DNA from: Sialis fuliginosa
Lineage: Eukaryota; Arthropoda; Insecta; Megaloptera; Sialidae
Reading direction: 5' to 3'
Assembly (NCBI GenBank): GCA_961205875.1
Contig: OY540809.1
Coordinates: 27,974,267-28,038,266 of the forward strand
DNA length: 64,000 nt
Shown: positions 49,588-59,477 of the stretch, one piece after another
How the letters are laid out: each line of letters begins with the position of its first letter
Position numbering within the stretch: position 1 is the first letter of the stretch
The notes under the pieces: model-generated
The model's database searches: none
What the model saw: only the letters and a program-made list of their open reading frames with translations
What the model was told of the DNA's origin: nothing
Program-made: the position numbers and the translations under genes

Positions 49588-50530
49588 CTTGTCACGTCCC
49601 CGGCTGTCCTTCCGCCTGGGGTGCCTTTAGCCCAGCGGAGGTGGAATTGGTTCAGTTTTATTTTTTGATGAACACACACAACTTTTTATAAAGGTTTTAT
49701 TTACAAACTATATACACAATATTTACATTTAACTAAGGTACTTGCACAGGTCTTGGATATGTCCCCAGTAATGACTATTTTTAAATTAAATGTACTGAAT
49801 TAGAAATATTTGTTAATACTTGATTACTACTACTTCTGAATATTAATCTACATACACAGCGTGATTTGATGACAATCGGCCAATAGGTGTCATAATGGTG
49901 AATACTGAAACTAATTATTAGTATAATTTATTTATTAATTATTATATTATCATAGCAACTGCTTTACATTGTTTCAAATTTGAATATTCTTTCTTTCATA
50001 TCTTTTTTGTCGTAGTACTTATCATTTTGTAATCATTAGCAAGTGTCCACCACTGCGTGCTCTTTACTGGTTTTACTTTATCCATTACTGGAGAAAAAAC
50101 ATAAAGAAAATAAAAGGCTATAATTTAAAAACAAACTATATTTGTGGACTTTGGTAATTAAATTGATTAAATAAAGATTTACTTGTTTTATTAGTAACAT
50201 GAGTTCATGATAATTACAAAAAATATGCCCGTCAGTCAAGTAAACCTTGGTCTTATAGCGGCCATAACTGATGCCAGTACCTTATATACATGTTTGGGTG
50301 CAATTTGGTAATTTTTTGGGTACCAAAATCCACACGCGATGGAGGTGAACCCCAATCGAGTCACAAAAAATTAATTCACACAACTTTTTCAAAAATAAAA
50401 CAAACGCTATTCCCACTTTGAAACGGTTACGGATGCTGTTGCCGCTGCCGATATCTGTCTGTTTATTTCACCCTGTGCGTGATTCTGCATGACCTTCAGA
50501 ATTACGCACCAGCCTGTGTAGTTATTAAAA
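49588..50530. repeat. GC-richer unclassified repeat split by a MITE (possible solo LTR)
   Basis: It begins around TGTCACGTCCCCGGCTGTCC and has a second GC-richer part at 50430-50515 (GCTGTTGCCGCTGCCG). MITE copy 4 interrupts it. The start resembles an LTR, but no matching end or target duplication was found. Confidence 0.3.
49736..50282 (+). mobile_element. MITE family A, copy 4
   Basis: It starts AGGTACTTGCACAGGTC and ends CTGATGCCAGTACCT, with TA on both sides (49734-49735 and 50283-50284). 547 bp. Non-coding. Confidence 0.88.
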
Positions 50531-50654
50531 TCTACTACACGATTCTTATTTATTCATTCATATGCGAAATATTAAAATTCTAATTAAAGATATCTTTACA
50601 AAAAAAATATCTAATTATTAATACAAAATTTTAATAGACCACTGGTTTACATTA

Positions 50655-51055
50655 AGGGTCAATCCACACTATCGTGCCGATCCCGGTCCGGTCTCGTTCC
50701 ACTCAAATATTCAGTATAGTAAATACTGTATCGGAGCGTGATTGGACCGAGAACGGCATGATACCTATAGTGTGAATGATTTCATTGTTTAGGGTCGATC
50801 AAGACTATCGTTCCAGTCCCGGTCCGATCTCGGTCCGGTCTTGCTCCAATCAAATATAAATATACCATGAACAATGAAATCATTCACACAATAGATATCG
50901 TGCCGGTCTCGGTCCAATCACGCTCCGATACAGTATTTACTATACTGAATATTAATTGATTGGAGCGAGACCGGACCGGTAGTGGCACGATAGTGTGGAT
51001 CGACTCTTATTGTATATTTATATTTGATTGGTTCGAGATCGGACCGAGACCATGT
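50655..51055. mobile_element. TA-flanked foldback cluster, copy 2
   Basis: It starts AGGGTCAATCCACACTATCG after TA. A nested AGGGTCGATC start lies near 50790, and an end CGACTCT plus TA lies at 51007-51009, with a partial unit to about 51055. Several inverted CCGGTCTCGGTCC-like boxes and a TGAATGATTTCATTGTTT box (also inverted at about 50873) form stacked hairpins. Confidence 0.85.
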
Positions 51056-51754
51056 GTTTATAACATTATTTTTATATTTTTATTGAAGTTAAAGTTAAAT
51101 TAGTGAACAAATAAAAATAAAATTTATATTTCTGGTGATTATTATTAACAAAATTGAAAAAATCAATACCCGTGGTTAATAAACTGTTGTATAATTTTTG
51201 ATTTCGTATTCCTTTTCATATTAAAAATATACAAAAATAATTACTTGGTTCTATAGTAATGCCGCATCCTGTATATATAGATATAATACTTGTATAACAT
51301 ATACTCACTGCATATATAAATATTTGCATAGAATTTTAAGTGAATTATAATCGAGAACAATTACCGGAGAAACCTACAAAATTTAAACAATGAGGTAATA
51401 TAAAATATGTATCACAATATATAATATGAGAGAGTTATTACAAGTATGCTTTGTGATTGGATTATGGAAACATATAGAAATATAGCCATAGATAGCCATA
51501 CATTAATCTATTGTTAATTTTTAATTCATGACTACAATAAGCGTTTTAACAGTAATAAAATAAGTTCTTATTTTTTAATCAATAATTTATTTCCATACAT
51601 AGTCATTATATATATATATAGCTGGAAAATATTTTACTGTATTTCATTTTTTTAATATTATTTTAAATTTAACAAAATTTGTATTTTGTTTTTATTGGAA
51701 CACTGCATGCAAACGTTTGCAATTATGATTTAATATCATGTTTTTGTTAAAAGT
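51056..51754. other. AT-rich non-coding stretch
   Basis: Nothing recognised. Confidence 0.4.
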
Positions 51755-52140
51755 AACTATGAAGTTTTCTCTGAACAACTACCACAACACCACTACTCTA
51801 TTAGAAATAAGCATATGCTTACTCCAATACTAACGAGAAGAGAAATAATACAATCAGGTTTTTATAATGCACTCATAAAAATATATAATAACTTACCTAA
51901 TGATTTGAAACTTTTAAATGATATAAAAACGTTTAAGAAAAAATTAAAAAAGTTCTTATTGGATTCTTGTCACTATGAAATTAAAGAATATTATAAATAT
52001 TAATATAATTCTTTTTTTTTTGCTGTGCAATTTGTATAAGTATATTTTTTTCTTTTTCTTCATTTTGTATTTGACATATTCTATGTATGTTCTTAAAGAA
52101 CCGTTTGAATAAATCATATTATTATTATTATATTATATTA
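51755..52140 (+). pseudogene. LINE 3' end with reverse transcriptase C-terminus
   Basis: The frame runs through SEQLPQHHYSIRNKHMLTP, then RREIIQSGFYNALIKIYNNL, then PNDLKLL, and a Lys-rich helix to the stop at 52001-52003. This is the usual C-terminus of Jockey/CR1-like reverse transcriptases and resembles the remnant at 18.0 kb. AATAAA lies at 52108-52113 and the copy ends in an (ATT)n tail. It is 5' truncated, as LINEs often are. Confidence 0.8.
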
Positions 52141-52590
52141 TCAAGAGAATTTGTAGAAGATGAAATTATCTTTGTAAAAAATATTTTTGTTTTATTCTGC
52201 GATTAATAGTTTATGAAAAATTTTAAATACAAAACAGGCAGTTCAATAAAATAAATTATTTTATTATAATTATCTACAATTTAAATAAAAAATATGTTTT
52301 GAATTCGTGAGTAGTTTCCAAATAGTATCTAGTTGAAACGTGATTTTCTTAGAAATTTTTCATGTAACTGTTGAATATCGATATTAAAATAGATGACCGA
52401 GACAAATTACCACATTTTCAAAAAACGACATTTTGGTCTAAAATTTTAAACGAGTATCAATTCTTCACCGAAATTAATTTTCTTATAGGAAATTTTCTTG
52501 TCTGTAAAATTCACTCTGTTAATTTTTAGCGTTCCGTAGAAAATCAGTTACTCTTATAGTTTCGTCCTGTCCGTCTGTCTATATAAACTC
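52141..52590. other. AT-rich non-coding stretch
   Basis: Nothing recognised apart from its border with repeat Z. Confidence 0.4.
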
Positions 52591-52715
52591 AAAAACAGAA
52601 ATGATGAGATTTTTGAAAAAACAATTTTTTTTGGACCACCTTCCCATAGACTAAAAAGTATATTTAGTTTTTTTTTCAATTACTCCATTTTAGTCTCCTA
52701 AAATGCAACAAAAAT

Positions 52716-53706
52716 TGTAACGCAAAATTTCGGCTCGCGTTCAGAAAAGGCGTTGCTCGGCCGGCTACAGTGAAGATGGGGTGGGTAAAATAAACAAAAA
52801 AAAAAAAAAATTTGGAAAACAATCTGTAAATTCAATAAAATCAATTACATGTATTATTAAATAGATTAACTTATTTATAGGGCGCCACGTGATTTTTATA
52901 TGCCTTTCACTCCTACGGTAAATCACAAAACCCGTCGTTGGTTGTTGTATAATATAAAGAAATAACACAGTATCGGCTTAATTAGAATATAATTATTACC
53001 AAAAATATAGTATTATTGAAAACAAGGAAAGAACAAAAAAAAAAACAAATATTTATATAAAATAAAATGTCTATATCTAAATTCAATAAAGAACCAACCC
53101 TTAGCATATAATATAGTACAAAAATCAATTATTTATTTTATTTATGTAATGTTGTGTAGGTTATTTAGTTAAGTCTATATGTAGACATAAATTTGGTTGC
53201 AACCTTAAAATGTTATAATAATCAGTATACTGACAGTGAGATGTAAACGTACACTGTACACCCGGCACACGCGACTATTAGCGCACTTTATAGATCTTAA
53301 AAAAAAAACTTCAAGATTAGACCACTTATCTCGCGGAGTACGTCTCCCTGTTGTCCAGGTTGGCCAGGATGGACCTCCACTTCCTAGCCAAGTCACCTCC
53401 GTAGACTTCGACAGAATAAATCCCCTCGAGGGCGAAATCCGGCCGGACCACCAAATCCGGATTTTCTAATTTTCCTGTCGTCTGTCCTTCTGAGTGTCTC
53501 TTCTCGTCTTATCACTGTGTGTTCTCTACGCTCGCCTGTACCAGACTTCCTATCAAAAATTTATTTTTCCAGCGTGTCGTCGTGTTAACGCATAACCGGG
53601 CGCGTACAAGTTATATCTCGCTTCCTTATCATGTCGATTAAAATTTATTAATGCATTTAAATCTTCTTATGTATAACATATAGGTGCAGACAAAAAAAAC
53701 GTTATA
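52716..53706 (-). repeat. 3' LTR
   Basis: 991 bp. On the plus strand it begins TGTAACGCAAAATTTCGG and ends ACGTTATA. In element orientation it starts TATAAC and ends GTTACA, an imperfect inverted pair with TA in place of the usual TG. Every block compared with the other LTR is identical, and both copies keep a constant offset of 6762 bp, including the A-runs of 15 and 11. Confidence 0.95.
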
Positions 53707-53726
53707 AATTCCCCCCCCTTTCTCCC
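53707..53726 (-). other. Polypurine tract of the retrotransposon
   Basis: On the minus strand it reads GGGAGAAAGGGGGGGGAATT, pure purine up to the final TT, directly next to the 3' LTR. This primes plus-strand DNA synthesis in LTR elements. Confidence 0.9.
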
Positions 53727-53736
53727 GCGCGAATTT

Positions 53737-56700
53737 CTATCCGAAATTCGGTGGAAACAGCTTCAGGTCTTTGACGTGCCACACCCCTTTTGATTGGTCG
53801 TCAATATCTACTAATTCGTAGGTCAGCGCTGATAGTTTGCGCTTGATGCGTAACGGACCTACGAATTTTGGCGCTAGGCCCGCGGAAAAGTTTTTCGTCG
53901 CGTCGGAGAGGACATAATTCCGTTTCATGACCAATTCCCCGACGTCAAATTGGATTGGGCGACGTCGCAGATTGTAGACGCGTTCATTTTTTGTGTGAGC
54001 CTCTTCTAATTGACGCTTCACCTTTGTCCTGATCTCTCTGAATATCAGGTCGCGCTCTTCTGGGTCATCTTCCTCGATCTCCAACTCTGGTCGGTGGTGT
54101 TGTTTACCAAAACTTTTCCCATTTAGCACTTGTTGACGTCCAAACGTGGTGAAATATGGCGTGTCTCTCAGTACGTCGTGGCGTGCAGTTCGTAAGGCGC
54201 ATGCGAACTTAGCGAGATGTTCGTCCCATTTCTTCTGGTTTCCGTCCTTGATGTAGGAACGGATCATTGTCTTCACTACACGGTTCACTCGTTCTACCGG
54301 GTTTGCTTGTGGATGGTAGTTCGCCGTGTAGAGAGACTTTACACCATACATCTGTAAGAGGGCCTTGAATTCCTTGCTTTTGAACTGCACTCCATTGTCG
54401 CAGATCAAGTACTGAGGCACGCCAAACAACAAGAACACGTCCTCTTCCAGCTTCTTCAAGATGGGCTTTGTTTTGGCCGAGCGCAGAGGGAAGATCAGAG
54501 GAAACTTACTAAAGTAGTCGGCGACGACCATGATGTAACAGTTCCCTTGTGATGAGCGAGGAAGGGGGCCCATTAAATCGATACTGACTAGTTGCCATGG
54601 TTGAGATATGTTGGGACGTTTTCCCATCAGTCCTACTGGTCCTACTTGGCTGGGTTTCTGCTCAGCGCACGTGTGGCAGTTACGTACGTAACGAGAAACG
54701 TCCGCTCGCATTTTTGGCCAGTAGTACTGTTGCGCCAGACGATGGTAGGACTTATTTACGCCCAAGTGACCTGCCGTGGGCTCGTCGTGGCACTCAAAGA
54801 GCGCATCTTTCCTGCATTCTTTTGGGAGTACGATCTTCCAGGAACTATTGTCTATTAGACCTCGAGTGTGGACCTTCTTCATAAGCTGGGAGCCATCGAT
54901 CCTCCAACTTGCCATTTTACGAGGAGACTTCTCGGTCTTCTCGTAAACGCGTTGGTACCACATGTCAGTCGGAGTCATTGGAACATCCACCAAGTCTATA
55001 GGAACCGCTCGTGACAAGGCATCAGGAACGAGGTGGTCTTTTCCTTTTCGGTGCACAATGGAAAAGTCGTATTGTTGCAAACGTATGGCCCATCTCGCCA
55101 ATCTCCCTGCTGGATCTTTAAGGTTATTCAACCAGATCAGGGAGTGGTGATCCGTGATCACTGTAAACTTCGCCCCCTCCAGGTACGGGCGGAACTTCTC
55201 GATGGCCCATATCACGGCTAAACACTCCTTTTCCGTGGTGGAATAATTTCTCTCTGCCTTGTTCAACGAACGGCTCGCATACCCTATGACATGCTCTCCG
55301 TCTGCCAGCTGTTGGGACAAAACTGCGCCGAGTCCATAATCGCTCGCGTCCGTCTGCAGTACGAACGGGAGGTCAAAGTTAGGGCAAGTTAATACTGGAG
55401 CTGAAACCAACGCGCTCTTTAGAGTCTTAAGAGCCTCCTCGCATTCATCTGTCCAGCACCACTTCTTTGATTTTCTCAGAAGTTCGGTTAATGGCGCTAT
55501 CGTCGTCGAGAAGTCGGCGATAAAACGGCGGTACCAACTCGCCATGCCTATCAGTCGGCGCACTTCGGATACGTTACGTGGTGACGGGATGTTCAGAATC
55601 GCTGACACTTTTTCAGGGTCGACGTGCAGACCATTCTGGTCTACCACGTATCCTAGGTAGCGGAGCTCTGGGCGGCAGAATTGGCATTTATCCTTACTCA
55701 GCGACAGATTAGCGGCCATCAACCGGGCGAAAACTTTCTCCAAGATTTCCAGGTGGTGTTCGAAAGTTGGTGTACTGATGATAATGTCGTCTAGGTACAC
55801 AAACACGTACGGCTCTAAATCAGGTCCTAACACTCGGTCTATGAGTCGTTGCCAGGTCGCCGGCGAATTGTGGAGACCGAAAGGCATTCGCTTGAACTGG
55901 AACAAGCCTCGCCCTGGAACGGTGAATGCGGTCTTGTCCCGGCTTCCTTCGGCAACAGGGATCTGCCAGTAAGCGGACTTCAGATCTAGCGAAGACAAGT
56001 ATCGGGCATCTCTCAAACGGTCTAATATGGCTGAAATATAGGGAAGTGGATAAGCATCTCTTTTGGTGATTTGATTCACCTTGCGGTAATCGACGCAAAA
56101 ACGGTAACTTCCATCTTTCTTCCTGGCCAGTATGATGGGCGATGACCAGGCGCTGTTCGACGGTTCGATTATCCCCTCTCGGAGCATGTTATCCACTTCG
56201 CCATTTATATATTCTAAAACCTTGGGAGACACCGGATAGTACCGTTGCTTTATCGGGTTCCCCGTTGCCAGGATTTCATGTTGGACTAGAGGCGTGCATC
56301 CAAAGACCGGCATCGTCGCGAAATACCTTTCGGTCACCTCTTGCAGGCGTTTAAGTTGTGGGCTTGGGAGTTGCGACTGGAGGTGTTGGTCTGCCGACAC
56401 ATGAACTGCACCTAATGCCTCTTTCGAGAAAAACCATTTTCCTCTTCGAACGTTTGGTACGATTTCCATAACTTTCCAAAAGTCTAGGCCGAGCACGAGA
56501 GAGTAGCTAACTCTAGGGACCACCAGTAGCGTACAAACTCGTACTCGATCCTCCAACCGGATCGGGACTTCTATCGTACCAAGACATTCTACCTGCTCAC
56601 CATTCGCAACAGTACATGTAAGTTGGGTTGTTCGTTGGATTGGTAACCCCAATTCCCGCAACAACCTCCAGCCGTCGGCACCAACTATGGATCGTGACGC

Positions 56701-56901
56701 TCCAGAGTCCAACAGTCCTCGTAACTTAACTCCTAAAATATCTACTTCTAAAAATGGCCTCTCGTCGTTCTCCATATTTGCCAGGATGAAGTCGAGTTTA
56801 ACCGCATAAGTACTGTGATTGGTCACTCGTTTGGTAGGCTTGAGCGGCGGGTGACCAGTTGCCGCCGTCCTCATTCGTTTTTTGGATTGCATTGAGGACA
56901 C
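53737..56901 (-). CDS. pol: Retrotransposon Pol polyprotein
   Basis: 1054 codons from the first Met of the frame; translation probably enters by -1 frameshift from gag rather than at this Met. Aspartic protease active site DSGA at residues 65-68. Reverse transcriptase at about 240-425, with YLDD at 369-372. RNase H at about 510-630, with acidic residues Asp518, Glu557 or Glu559, Asp584 and Asp627. Integrase zinc finger His705, His712, Cys742, Cys745; catalytic triad Asp775, Asp835, Glu870 with 34 residues between the last two, as expected. A GPY/F-like module (KFVGPL) is at about 1012-1017. No chromodomain is obvious. The frame has no stops or frameshifts, and every catalytic residue checked is present. 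It ends 10 bp before the polypurine tract. It copies element RNA and inserts the DNA into host chromosomes. Much GC-richer than its surroundings. Confidence 0.97.
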   Translation of the reverse strand: MSSMQSKKRMRTAATGHPPLKPTKRVTNHSTYAVKLDFILANMENDERPFLEVDILGVKLRGLLDSGASRSIVGADGWRLLRELGLPIQRTTQLTCTVANGEQVECLGTIEVPIRLEDRVRVCTLLVVPRVSYSLVLGLDFWKVMEIVPNVRRGKWFFSKEALGAVHVSADQHLQSQLPSPQLKRLQEVTERYFATMPVFGCTPLVQHEILATGNPIKQRYYPVSPKVLEYINGEVDNMLREGIIEPSNSAWSSPIILARKKDGSYRFCVDYRKVNQITKRDAYPLPYISAILDRLRDARYLSSLDLKSAYWQIPVAEGSRDKTAFTVPGRGLFQFKRMPFGLHNSPATWQRLIDRVLGPDLEPYVFVYLDDIIISTPTFEHHLEILEKVFARLMAANLSLSKDKCQFCRPELRYLGYVVDQNGLHVDPEKVSAILNIPSPRNVSEVRRLIGMASWYRRFIADFSTTIAPLTELLRKSKKWCWTDECEEALKTLKSALVSAPVLTCPNFDLPFVLQTDASDYGLGAVLSQQLADGEHVIGYASRSLNKAERNYSTTEKECLAVIWAIEKFRPYLEGAKFTVITDHHSLIWLNNLKDPAGRLARWAIRLQQYDFSIVHRKGKDHLVPDALSRAVPIDLVDVPMTPTDMWYQRVYEKTEKSPRKMASWRIDGSQLMKKVHTRGLIDNSSWKIVLPKECRKDALFECHDEPTAGHLGVNKSYHRLAQQYYWPKMRADVSRYVRNCHTCAEQKPSQVGPVGLMGKRPNISQPWQLVSIDLMGPLPRSSQGNCYIMVVADYFSKFPLIFPLRSAKTKPILKKLEEDVFLLFGVPQYLICDNGVQFKSKEFKALLQMYGVKSLYTANYHPQANPVERVNRVVKTMIRSYIKDGNQKKWDEHLAKFACALRTARHDVLRDTPYFTTFGRQQVLNGKSFGKQHHRPELEIEEDDPEERDLIFREIRTKVKRQLEEAHTKNERVYNLRRRPIQFDVGELVMKRNYVLSDATKNFSAGLAPKFVGPLRIKRKLSALTYELVDIDDQSKGVWHVKDLKLFPPNFG
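56820..56883 (-). other. Predicted -1 ribosomal frameshift signal (slippery site and pseudoknot)
   Basis: The heptamer A_AAA_AAC (56877-56883) sits in the gag frame, where -1 slippage enters pol before the gag stop at 56871-56873. After a 9 nt spacer comes stem 1, CGGCGG (56862-56867) with CCGCCG (56845-56850). A 4 nt loop CAAC follows. Stem 2 is TGGTCAC (56851-56857) with GTGACCA (56820-56826). The second loop is 18 nt. There are no bases between the stems, so they can stack. Pairing was read by eye, not folded by program. Its function is inferred from known signals of this form. Confidence 0.85.
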
Positions 56902-58358
56902 TGCGCTTTTATGAAATTCTCAGCGCCACAGCCAAAACAAAATCTTTTCATCACCCGTGAAGAACAGGATCGGAATGTATGTCCTGCTCCGCCACAGTTC
57001 CAACACGGCGAGCCTCGGGGAGAATTAGCAGCTCTTGTAGCAGTACTCGGCGTTGGCGGTGTGGTAATTGGAGCAATCTTGTGAGATTTTGCGGTCTTAC
57101 CATGGTAAGCAAGGTCAGGTTCCAATGACCTATGCGGGTTGTTCGTAGGTGGAATAAACGCTTGAGCAGTAGTTCGTTGGTGTTCGAGCCGTCGTCCGAA
57201 ATGGGCCAGTTGATTCATACTGGTGATATCGATCAAGCTTAACCGGTCTTGATACCACGGAAGAATGTTCCTTAGCAGTATTCTAAGTTTGACTGCCTCG
57301 GAAACCGGGTAATCCATACGGTTAAATAGGTTAGACATAACCGCGAGATAGATGCCAAATGCTTCATTCTCGCCCTGAGTCCTGCGCTTGATCTCCTCGA
57401 ACAATTGATCATTATAATCGACTGGCTGGAATTGCTCGCGCAATTGTCTGCATAGCTGAGACCAAGAAAATATATCGCGCCTCACCGCTCGAAACCATAT
57501 CAGGGCTTGTCCAGAAAATAAATCAATAGCTGAACTCCATAAGTGTGTCTCGTCGACATTACGAGCCACTCTGAGTTCCTCGACGCGCTCGATGAATGCG
57601 TTAACACTAAGACCGCTGGGTTCACCGTTAAATTTTAAATCCCATTGGGCGACAGGAGTCGGTCGGACGTGTGGTGACGGAATCCAATTGATATTAGAAG
57701 GATTTGGTCGTCTTTCGATTTCGGCAGCAGTCAGCGAGCTGTTGTGAATTTCACCTCGATCCAAGTTGAGGAGAGTGAGATCCAATGGGATATCGGGGAC
57801 GTTGGTCGGCACATCGGTAGCGTGGACAGATGTCTCGTTAGTATGTGCAGGTATTTCGTCGACGTGGGTAGTAGGAAGAGCAGCATTATCGACTTCGTTA
57901 TCGGGGCCTGAAATCTTCTCTTCGAGCTCGCCAAAAGCCGTCATAATTTTGTGTAACAGTTCAGACCGTAAGTTTATCGCAGTTTCCACCGTAGCGTCCC
58001 AGCGATTAACTCTATCTAATACATGGATTAATTTTGTTTGGATCTTTTTGTATTGACCGTCGGACGGGCCGCCCGAAAAACTATTGATCAGCTCGAAAAT
58101 TTCTGACACCTTCTTCTCACAATATTCTTTCTCTACCGCTAAATCGAATTTCATTGAAGTGTTCATTAATGCTCTCCCTTCTTTCTCTACTTTTAATGCG
58201 TTGCGTAAGCACTTACGCATTTGGTCACAAGTACCAATGTTCACAAAGCCCCTAACATATAACTCGTACTGAAGTTCTTCTTGGGCTAGACGGTCTACAT
58301 CCATTTTCAGAGGCATGACTACACTTTTTATTTTAGCACAACAATAGCACTGACACAC
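56871..58358 (-). CDS. gag: Retrotransposon Gag protein
   Basis: 495 codons from the first Met; Met15 and Met19 (58316, 58304) are alternative starts and no initiation context settles it. The protein forms the particle that packages element RNA. Residues about 24-56 resemble a SAP-like helix pair (LAQEELQYELYVRGF). A long acidic and Pro/Thr-rich linker spans about 150-235. Residues about 238-400 are a retrotransposon capsid domain (AFIERVEELR, LWFxA-like IWFRAVRR, and LREQF). A CCHC zinc knuckle has Cys452, Cys455, His460, Cys465. A second knuckle at 474-487 has Phe482 where His is expected, so it may not bind zinc normally. It overlaps pol by 31 nt in the -1 frame. Confidence 0.93.
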   Translation of the reverse strand: MCQCYCCAKIKSVVMPLKMDVDRLAQEELQYELYVRGFVNIGTCDQMRKCLRNALKVEKEGRALMNTSMKFDLAVEKEYCEKKVSEIFELINSFSGGPSDGQYKKIQTKLIHVLDRVNRWDATVETAINLRSELLHKIMTAFGELEEKISGPDNEVDNAALPTTHVDEIPAHTNETSVHATDVPTNVPDIPLDLTLLNLDRGEIHNSSLTAAEIERRPNPSNINWIPSPHVRPTPVAQWDLKFNGEPSGLSVNAFIERVEELRVARNVDETHLWSSAIDLFSGQALIWFRAVRRDIFSWSQLCRQLREQFQPVDYNDQLFEEIKRRTQGENEAFGIYLAVMSNLFNRMDYPVSEAVKLRILLRNILPWYQDRLSLIDITSMNQLAHFGRRLEHQRTTAQAFIPPTNNPHRSLEPDLAYHGKTAKSHKIAPITTPPTPSTATRAANSPRGSPCWNCGGAGHTFRSCSSRVMKRFCFGCGAENFIKAQCPQCNPKNE

Positions 58359-59453
58359 AAGACCTTACACTTATAATTTACTCGTGCAACACAGTCAGCT
58401 TAACTTATTCCTAAATATCAGTATATATCCATAAAAATTTCATATGCAAAAAAAAAACATACACAATATTACCCTTATAATTAAAATCTATACATCTATG
58501 TATACCACAACGTATACCAATATTTATTTAAATCAAATAATTGCAGCAGTATATAATATATATCTCTTATAACTTATTCTTAAATCATACAATAACCATA
58601 CAAGAAAATTACAATCAAAGTAATCAATGTTGTCAGAAAAATAATATTTAACTAGAATAAAAAAAATCAATAAATCTCTTTCAGTTCTGGTAAATGTCAG
58701 TAAAATAATATGGCATCATCAATTATTCCATAAAAACAAAAAAAAACAAAAAAATAGACCCAGAATTTTTATATAGGTAATGATTTATAACCCTTAAGCG
58801 CACGGCACCAATAAAGAAGTAATTCTCAAAAAAAAATTCTTTAAATAAATTAACTAGCATGAAAACAGAAATATCTTTTACTATATAGATAGAAACAAAA
58901 TTCCCAAACTAAAAACCAATTAATTAATGAATCAGTAATTAAATCAATAATAATAAACTTAATGTATAAATCTTCAAATACAGACTTAATTATCATGAAA
59001 AAAATTAAATTTGTATTTAATAAATTGAAGATCGTGTGTATCACACAGAATGCATAAAAATATGAAAATATTATAAAGTACCATTTTAATTTAATTCACG
59101 TAAATATTAATAAGTGCCAAAAGTATTTAAAATGCATTCAAATAACCGATCTTGTCGATAAGCAATAAACAAATTAAATTTTATTATGTTAAATTAATTA
59201 AAATATAAATAAAGTTTATACGCGTCAAGCCTGTAAGTGCTTACAGCTGATTATAAAGTTCATTACCCAAAATCTACATAAAATTGATGTGCACAAAAAT
59301 AATAATTTTAGACAAATGAAAAAATGAACGAAAATGACTCACGTTACCGTCGGTACGTCCTATATTCCTTAACCTTCCAGAACATCCAGAGTATTTATAT
59401 CCTTCGTATTCCTTTTCCACAACCTTGATACTTATAATTTCCACCACTTCGTG
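58359..59453 (-). other. Retrotransposon 5' leader
   Basis: About 1.1 kb between the primer-binding site and gag, very AT-rich in contrast to gag and pol. Small open frames here (for example 58850-59044 -) have no domain. It may hold packaging signals, which cannot be read by eye. Confidence 0.6.
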
Positions 59454-59472
59454 CCCCACGTTGGGTACGCCA
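59454..59472 (-). other. Primer-binding site
   Basis: On the minus strand it reads TGGCGTACCCAACGTGGGG, starting 5 nt after the 5' LTR. The TGG start pairs with a tRNA CCA end. The tRNA species is not assigned. Confidence 0.75.
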
Positions 59473-59477
59473 AATTC

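Noticed and set aside
53205..53469. Open frames on both strands in the LTR, repeated at 59967-60231
   Set aside because: They lie in LTR sequence, are copied exactly with it, and have no recognisable domain.
53707..53736. Possible env gene after pol
   Set aside because: Only 10 bp separate the pol stop from the polypurine tract, so there is no room for env.
54592..58272. Plus-strand open frames across the gag-pol region
   Set aside because: They are antisense shadows of intact gag and pol and encode no known domain.
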